Positions 59,848 to 64,000 of a stretch of DNA of 64,000 bases are shown here, piece after piece. Positions within the stretch are counted from its first letter, which is position 1; each line of letters starts with the position of its first letter. Source of the stretch: Chryseobacterium gleum (GTDB lineage: Bacteria; Bacteroidota; Bacteroidia; Flavobacteriales; Flavobacteriaceae); the NCBI GenBank assembly GCA_945881885.1, contig CAMCVI010000009.1, positions 23,423-87,422 on the forward strand. The letters run 5' to 3'. Below the pieces are notes generated by a model. That model worked only from the letters and a program-made list of their open reading frames with translations. It was not told where the DNA came from and did not search any database. The position numbers were made by a program, and so were the translations under genes.

Positions 59848-60609
59848 TTGGAAATCCCTTCAAACCTTCAATTGTCAAATAACGTTATATTAGGATGCCA
59901 TATTTCAGGTGTTTATGACGTAAATAGAAGTCAAATGCTTTCAGACGATGATTTTTCAATCATTGAAAAATGGGCCAATTCTATTGCGAAATTAAATCTT
60001 CAAGCCATTATTTTTCATAATAATTTTTCAGAAGCAACGGTTTTAAAACACCAATCAGCACATTTACTATTTATTAAAATAACGCATGATATTCGTTTTA
60101 ATCCAAATGTTTTCAGATATTGTGTTTACAACCAATTCTTAGAAAAATATAGCGATACAATAGAGTCGCTATTTGTTACGGATGTATCTGATGTTTTGGT
60201 ATTAAAAAACCCGTTTATTCAACCTTTATTTACAGCTAATTCCAATTTTGTTTTCTGTGGTGATGAACCTACGAATTGGGATAATGAATGGATGCAATTG
60301 CACGGTTCGCATTTAAGAAGTAAAATTAAAGATTATGCTGAAGTGGAATCTGAAAATAAGTCGGAGCGTTTGTTAAATTGTGGCGTTATCGGTGGCACGA
60401 TTCAAACCATTAAACCTTTAATTGAATCTATATGGCAGATTCATGAAAATTATAATTCAGACAACACCACATCATTTACTGGCGATATGGGCGCTTTTAA
60501 CTACATTACACGTAAAAATTATAACAATCGTATTTTACATGGTACGCCTGTAAACACAGAATTTAAAGCTTATTATGATGACGGAACCAATTGGTTCATG
60601 CATAAGTAG
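59848..60609 (+). CDS. Putative GT-A-type nucleotide-sugar transferase
   Basis: 253 residues, unrecognised by name. FVTDVSDVLVLKNPF at about 109–123 looks like the DxD-containing loop of GT-A glycosyltransferases (D112, D115), and FTGDMGAFNYITRK followed by RILHGTPVNTEF near the C-terminus resembles the second half of such folds. It starts with a TTG on the base after the preceding stop; no ATG is available before the fold. Function in glycan synthesis is inferred from sequence pattern and from its partner. Confidence 0.7.
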   Translation: MEIPSNLQLSNNVILGCHISGVYDVNRSQMLSDDDFSIIEKWANSIAKLNLQAIIFHNNFSEATVLKHQSAHLLFIKITHDIRFNPNVFRYCVYNQFLEKYSDTIESLFVTDVSDVLVLKNPFIQPLFTANSNFVFCGDEPTNWDNEWMQLHGSHLRSKIKDYAEVESENKSERLLNCGVIGGTIQTIKPLIESIWQIHENYNSDNTTSFTGDMGAFNYITRKNYNNRILHGTPVNTEFKAYYDDGTNWFMHK

Positions 60610-60630
60610 TTGGTTTTTTATACATAAATG

Positions 60631-60660
60631 ATGGCGAGTAGCCATAAACAGCTTTTTTTG
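60631..60660 (+). terminator. Weak hairpin with T tract after the glycosyltransferase pair
   Basis: ATGGC/GCCAT stem with a GAGTA loop (60631–60645), then AAACAGC and seven T residues. The spacing to the T tract is longer than ideal, so termination is uncertain. Confidence 0.4.
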
Positions 60661-60666
60661 TGTTTT

Positions 60667-60751
60667 ATAACGTTTTGCGTGCAGGCGATCGTAACCCTGT
60701 GTCGCGCCTGCGGCAGGGTTATGGCGCTTGCACGCTGTTACCAGCTGTGTT
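60667..60751 (-). repeat. attC-like hairpin element 1, at the 3' end of the DUF262 gene
   Basis: Read on the minus strand, the element begins at the DUF262 stop codon with CAGCTGGTAACAGCGTGCAA and ends at GCACGCAAAACGTTATA. Arms GCGTGCA–GCG–TAACCCTG pair with CAGGGTTA–CGC–TGCACGC with a few unpaired bases, around a GC-rich loop. About 85 bp; GC-rich compared with the region. It shares its ends (CAGCTGGTAACAG and AACGTTA) with element 2. The size and imperfect stem resemble integron attC sites, but the GTTRRRY core is not canonical. Confidence 0.55.
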
Positions 60752-63341
60752 ATGTTTTGGAACCCTTTTCACGATTTTCATCTTTGTGAACTATTTTTAA
60801 ATTCTCAATTACATCTTTACCACCCTTTGCTATTGGAAATTCGTGATCAACTTCAATATCGTCTCCGAGAAAAATAGGTGCACCCGAAATATTGCTTTCA
60901 TTTCTTTGTGAGTGAATTAGTTTTAATTTATCCTTCTCACTAAGAATTATTTTACGCTGATCTATTTTGTATTTGGCTTTAAATAAAAGTGCATCGGATT
61001 TAAACCTAGACATGCCTCTATTTTCTTTCCAGTCTGACTCAGGAATATTTTTTAGGTAATTAAACATCTGTTTTATTTCATATTTAATTTCTATGCGGTA
61101 AAACTTAATCATTTCAAAATTGATTTCGCTTATAAAGTACCATAGGAAATAAAAGTCCTGCATAGTTCTTCTAAAATACTTTGGTTTTTTTTCAGCTTTT
61201 AAAACATCATCTAATTCCGTTCTTAAATAGTCAAATAGTTCGTCTTTAGTTTTGTCTTTATCAAGAAGAATGTATTTTAGCTTTTTGATGAAACTTTTGA
61301 TGTTTTTATGAGCTTGTTCAAAGATTGGCTTTTTAATACTGCCGTCCTCTGTTATATCTAACAAAAGACTACTAATTAAAATTTTATCACCAATTCTAGC
61401 ATTTAGTCTATCTGTCTTCTGATAAATATCTAATATCTTTCTATTGTCATTGGACAATAAAGAGTATTCTAAAAATATTAATGAAGTTAAAAGTTCTTCA
61501 TTCTCCATTCTATCTCGGTCGTTAGCTTTACTTAATTGTTTAAGATAAAACCAACTTTCAATAGAAACCTTTTGTTGCTTTATATTTTGAATAATATCAA
61601 CATCAACCCAGGAATTCCACATTTCAAAGGAGTTTTCTCTAATTGGATAGGGTTTATCATTCAATCTTATAAATAAATCAATTGGATCAAATTGAGGATT
61701 TTGATTTTCATCTATTTCAACTAAATATAGTGGGAAGTCGTAAATTTTATTTTTCTGCTCATCACTAAGTTGGTCGAATTTCTTTGTTTCTAATTCCTTT
61801 AAAATACGAAGTTTTCTCAATGAAAATTTATGGTTTTTTGAACTTTTTAATTTTCCTTTTTCATCAATATATTCAGCACCTATAAACCCAAGAAGAGTTA
61901 AAAGTCTTTGCTGGCCATCAATAACCTCACTTGTGCCATCCATCTTTTTAAAAATGAATATTGCTGGCAACGTAATACCTAACAAGATACTCTCAATTAT
62001 TGAGGATGCCTTTGAAGGATTTATAACTTCTTTTCTTTGATAAGAAGGTCTTACTAAAAATCTTCTCTTGTTCATTAGCCTTACCACATCATCAATAGAG
62101 ATTCGAGATGGCTCAGGTTTATTAAGTCTTAAAGATTCGAGTTCTGAAAGTTTTGTTGCTGTATCATTTGGTTTGACTAACTCTTTTATTTCAGCTTTTT
62201 TAAGGTCGTTCGGCTTGATATATACACTTGTATCAATTTCAAATTTGTTTTGCAAAAATTCTGTTGTTTTCAAAAATCTAGTTATGACCTCTTTATTGAA
62301 TCCATAATCTACTTCGGTATAGAACTCAATATTTAAATTGATAAATTCAGCAATCTCTTTGGCTAGAATTGAATCATAAACAACATTTTCTTCTTCTAAT
62401 TCCAAGATGCCTTGAGCCCATAAAAAGCACTCTAAGGCAAGCCTGTTGCTTTTAAGATTCTTGTTCTCAGATTCTGTTTTAATTTCTTTAATAAAATCAA
62501 TTTTTTTAAGAAGATTATTTAAAGTCTCCTGTTCAGAGTTTACACTATCATCTGATATTTTTTCATAAAGTTTGGTAAGAAGATTGGTCCTTCCCGATCC
62601 TTGAGCATAGTAGGTAATTGGGGTCATTGGAAGAACAAGGCTTTTTCTAATAAAAGTCATTATATTTTCTAAAGGAGGATTTTCCTTTACACCAGACCTA
62701 CTTTTAAAAAATAAAGAATAAATATTTTGAACAATCTCCTCATTGTTTTCTAAAAATGATTTTATTTCTGAAGAAAGTGCATCATCATCATAAATTGCAT
62801 TATCAATTTCAGCCTTTTTTAATGGAGTTATACCAGAATTATATCGTGAAAATATTTCCTTTTTTATTCTATCTTCTAAGTATTTGTCTAAAGGGGGTTC
62901 ATTAACTAATTTGAATTCAATTATTCTAAGTTTAGCATCTAAAAATTTGTCAATAATTTCTCGATCATTTTTAGCTAAATCATCATAACTATGATTTTTT
63001 AGTTGGGTTAAAATATTTAATCCTTTTGGCTTCAAAGCAAATTTATTTTCCATAAATCTCAAAACTGTCTCGAAGCGCTGTCTACCGTCAATTATTTCAA
63101 TTTCCGAGTTATTGACAAAAAATATTAGTGGAGGAATTTCGGTTCCTAAAAGAATGCTTTCAATGAAATATGTGGCCTTATTATAGTCCCAAACATAATT
63201 TCGCTGATAATAAGGTTTATAATCTATTTTATTTTTGAGCCTTGGGCTGAATAAACTGTCAATAGATTTTGAATACGTTTCAATTTTTAAATGTTCTTTA
63301 AAAATTCGTTCAAATGTTTCTTGTCTTATTCCTTGATTCAT
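60750..63341 (-). CDS. Double DUF262 protein with C-terminal HNH nuclease, putative anti-phage enzyme
   Basis: 863 residues. Two DUF262 (ParB/Srx-like) modules occur in one chain. Module 1 has YQR at 45–47 and DGRQR at 85–89; module 2 has YQR at 434–436 and DGQQR at 475–479. Both show the ESILLG segment between these motifs. DGQQR is the nucleotide-hydrolysis motif of this family. The C-terminus is an HNH-type end: EVDHEFPIAKGGKDVIENLK with D832–H833 and N847, then N856 and K859, lacking the zinc cysteines. Related architectures (GmrSD, SspE, BrxU) restrict modified phage DNA. The gene is flanked by attC-like elements. Defence function is inferred. Confidence 0.85.
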   Translation of the reverse strand: MNQGIRQETFERIFKEHLKIETYSKSIDSLFSPRLKNKIDYKPYYQRNYVWDYNKATYFIESILLGTEIPPLIFFVNNSEIEIIDGRQRFETVLRFMENKFALKPKGLNILTQLKNHSYDDLAKNDREIIDKFLDAKLRIIEFKLVNEPPLDKYLEDRIKKEIFSRYNSGITPLKKAEIDNAIYDDDALSSEIKSFLENNEEIVQNIYSLFFKSRSGVKENPPLENIMTFIRKSLVLPMTPITYYAQGSGRTNLLTKLYEKISDDSVNSEQETLNNLLKKIDFIKEIKTESENKNLKSNRLALECFLWAQGILELEEENVVYDSILAKEIAEFINLNIEFYTEVDYGFNKEVITRFLKTTEFLQNKFEIDTSVYIKPNDLKKAEIKELVKPNDTATKLSELESLRLNKPEPSRISIDDVVRLMNKRRFLVRPSYQRKEVINPSKASSIIESILLGITLPAIFIFKKMDGTSEVIDGQQRLLTLLGFIGAEYIDEKGKLKSSKNHKFSLRKLRILKELETKKFDQLSDEQKNKIYDFPLYLVEIDENQNPQFDPIDLFIRLNDKPYPIRENSFEMWNSWVDVDIIQNIKQQKVSIESWFYLKQLSKANDRDRMENEELLTSLIFLEYSLLSNDNRKILDIYQKTDRLNARIGDKILISSLLLDITEDGSIKKPIFEQAHKNIKSFIKKLKYILLDKDKTKDELFDYLRTELDDVLKAEKKPKYFRRTMQDFYFLWYFISEINFEMIKFYRIEIKYEIKQMFNYLKNIPESDWKENRGMSRFKSDALLFKAKYKIDQRKIILSEKDKLKLIHSQRNESNISGAPIFLGDDIEVDHEFPIAKGGKDVIENLKIVHKDENREKGSKT

Positions 63342-63371
63342 ATTGTTGTTATTTTTAGGATTTTAATTTAA

Positions 63372-63519
63372 CATAGCTGGTAACGTTCCGGCGCTTGGCG
63401 AGGTTGCGAACTACGGAACCGATTATTTTCTGTTAAAGATAAAATTTCTTGCGAAATGTAAACGTGAATTTACTACAAAATTCGCAATCTTGCCAAACGC
63501 CTGTTACCAGCTGTTTTTG
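63372..63519 (-). repeat. attC-like hairpin element 2, at the 3' end of the 114-residue gene
   Basis: Read on the minus strand, it starts right after the upstream gene's stop with ACAGCTGGTAACAGGCG and ends GGAACGTTACCAGCTATG. The outer AGCTGGTAAC/GTTACCAGCT pair perfectly. Inner arms GGCGTTTGGCAAGATTGCGAA and GGCGCTTGGCGAGGTTGCGAA (inverted) agree at 18 of 21 positions. About 140 bp, in the size range of attC sites. The middle carries TATCTTTA (63441–63434), a 7-of-8 -7 box pointing toward the DUF262 gene. Confidence 0.55.
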
Positions 63520-63864
63520 TTATTCAATTTTTTGTTTTTTTTGATATACAGAAACTAATGTGTTGTTTTTTTTATCGTCAAAAATTATTTTATCTCCATC
63601 AAATCTACCTTTGATAAGTAGTTTAACATAAACTTTTGTTTTGCTACCTCTTGAAGGAGCAAATGACTCAAGTTCAATATTGTTATTATATATTTTATAT
63701 TTTCCACCATACCAAATATTTTCTTTTGTTCTATAAGAAAACTTATTATAATATTTGATTGAAGATTCTTTAAAATAACCATCGTTATGAAATTCTAAAA
63801 CCATAGGGTTGCCTATTTCTCCATCATTGTAATATCTACCTTCAAATATTTTGTATGTCTTCAA
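63520..63864 (-). CDS. Hypothetical protein in attC-like cassette
   Basis: 114 residues, no signal peptide or membrane segment, basic. Alternating short strands (MKTYKIFEGRYYNDGEIGNP, VLEFHNDGYFKE, IWYGGKYKIYNNNIELESF, VYVKLLIKGRFDGDKIIFDD) suggest a small beta-barrel or lipocalin-like fold. I recognise no family. It is followed at its stop by hairpin element 2, like a gene cassette, and has a perfect -7 box upstream. The orientation matches the DUF262 gene. Confidence 0.7.
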   Translation of the reverse strand: MKTYKIFEGRYYNDGEIGNPMVLEFHNDGYFKESSIKYYNKFSYRTKENIWYGGKYKIYNNNIELESFAPSRGSKTKVYVKLLIKGRFDGDKIIFDDKKNNTLVSVYQKKQKIE

Positions 63865-63906
63865 ACTAAAGTGGACTTTTCCTAAGAGAGTATTTAGTTA
63901 ATAATT

Positions 63907-63914
63907 CAAAGATA
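63907..63914 (-). promoter_or_regulatory. -7 promoter element of the 114-residue gene
   Basis: Minus-strand TATCTTTG, perfect match, 42 bases before the ATG at 63864. No clear -33 TTTG is visible. Confidence 0.5.
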
Positions 63915-64000
63915 AATGTTTTTTTTGATTTGTTGTTAATTTTAATTTTTGGTACTCAATTCTGCGATTAATAATTGCAATTTTCTTTAATTTTTGTCTT

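Noticed and set aside
1..64000. CRISPR array or prophage
   Set aside because: I found no array of identical 25–40 bp repeats with unique spacers; the only phased repeat is the degenerate 21-bp tract. No phage structural, integrase or transposase genes are visible in the window.

Overview
The window looks like chromosome from a member of the Flavobacteriaceae, close to Flavobacterium. The DNA is strongly AT-rich. It carries gliding and type IX secretion genes (gldJ, porU, porV), a Bacteroidetes-style nusB–DUF1573–yajC run, a PUR/DUF3276 protein, leucine dehydrogenase and CtlX. Many genes are preceded by perfect copies of the Bacteroidetes -7 promoter element TAnnTTTG, and Shine-Dalgarno sequences are absent. 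Several long open frames begin at TTG or GTG codons that overlap this -7 element. In those cases I moved the start to the next downstream start codon.

Layout. 0–3 kb: parB (cut by the window edge) and parA, then idi, queD and manA. 3–8.8 kb: a small helical protein, tRNA-Thr(UGU), a PUR protein, an ABC exporter, leucine dehydrogenase, nusB, a DUF1573 lipoprotein and yajC. 8.8–16.2 kb: pepT, a TonB-like protein, a glutamate dehydrogenase-type enzyme, anmK, an acyl-CoA dehydrogenase and murF. 16.3–23.4 kb: gldJ divergent from porU–porV. 23.4–28.4 kb: cdd, pdhA–pdhC, an SDR, a SprT-like protein and a KAPVKK-repeat basic protein. 28.6–33.9 kb: a DDAH-like/CtlX guanidine-hydrolase pair, MarC, a CoA-binding protein, a sodium:solute symporter and recR. 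34–38.6 kb: ugd, an MBOAT acyltransferase with its exported partner, and a lysozyme-fold protein. 38.6–45 kb: an RsmI-like methylase, a low-molecular-weight phosphatase, dnaA, a thioesterase, a HAD phosphatase, ribD, a GNAT protein and prmC. 45–54.6 kb: an FtsX-type permease, hisS, a MATE exporter, a small acidic protein, selO, a class V aminotransferase, an LpxL-like acyltransferase and a rhomboid protease. 54.6–58.9 kb: a 21-bp tandem repeat tract, a cytochrome c, a MauG-type dihaem peroxidase and a PhoX-like DUF839 lipoprotein. 59–60.6 kb: two glycosyltransferase-like genes.

The last 3.4 kb differs from the rest. Two genes on the minus strand, a 114-residue orphan and an 863-residue protein with two DUF262 modules and an HNH nuclease end, are each followed at their stop codon by a long imperfect hairpin. 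The two hairpins share their outer sequence (AGCTGGTAAC at the start, AACGTTA at the end). Gene plus 3' hairpin, repeated in one orientation, is the organisation of integron gene cassettes. The enclosed nuclease resembles GmrSD/SspE-type anti-phage enzymes. I consider this the best candidate for a little-described system. The second candidate is the exactly phased 21-bp repeat array between the convergent rhomboid and cytochrome genes.

Most of the rest is ordinary housekeeping. Other observations of interest are start codons only a few bases after the -7 box (recR, ribD, the GNAT gene), a DnaA box overlapping the likely dnaA promoter, and tandem-repeat insertions inside prmC and pdhC.
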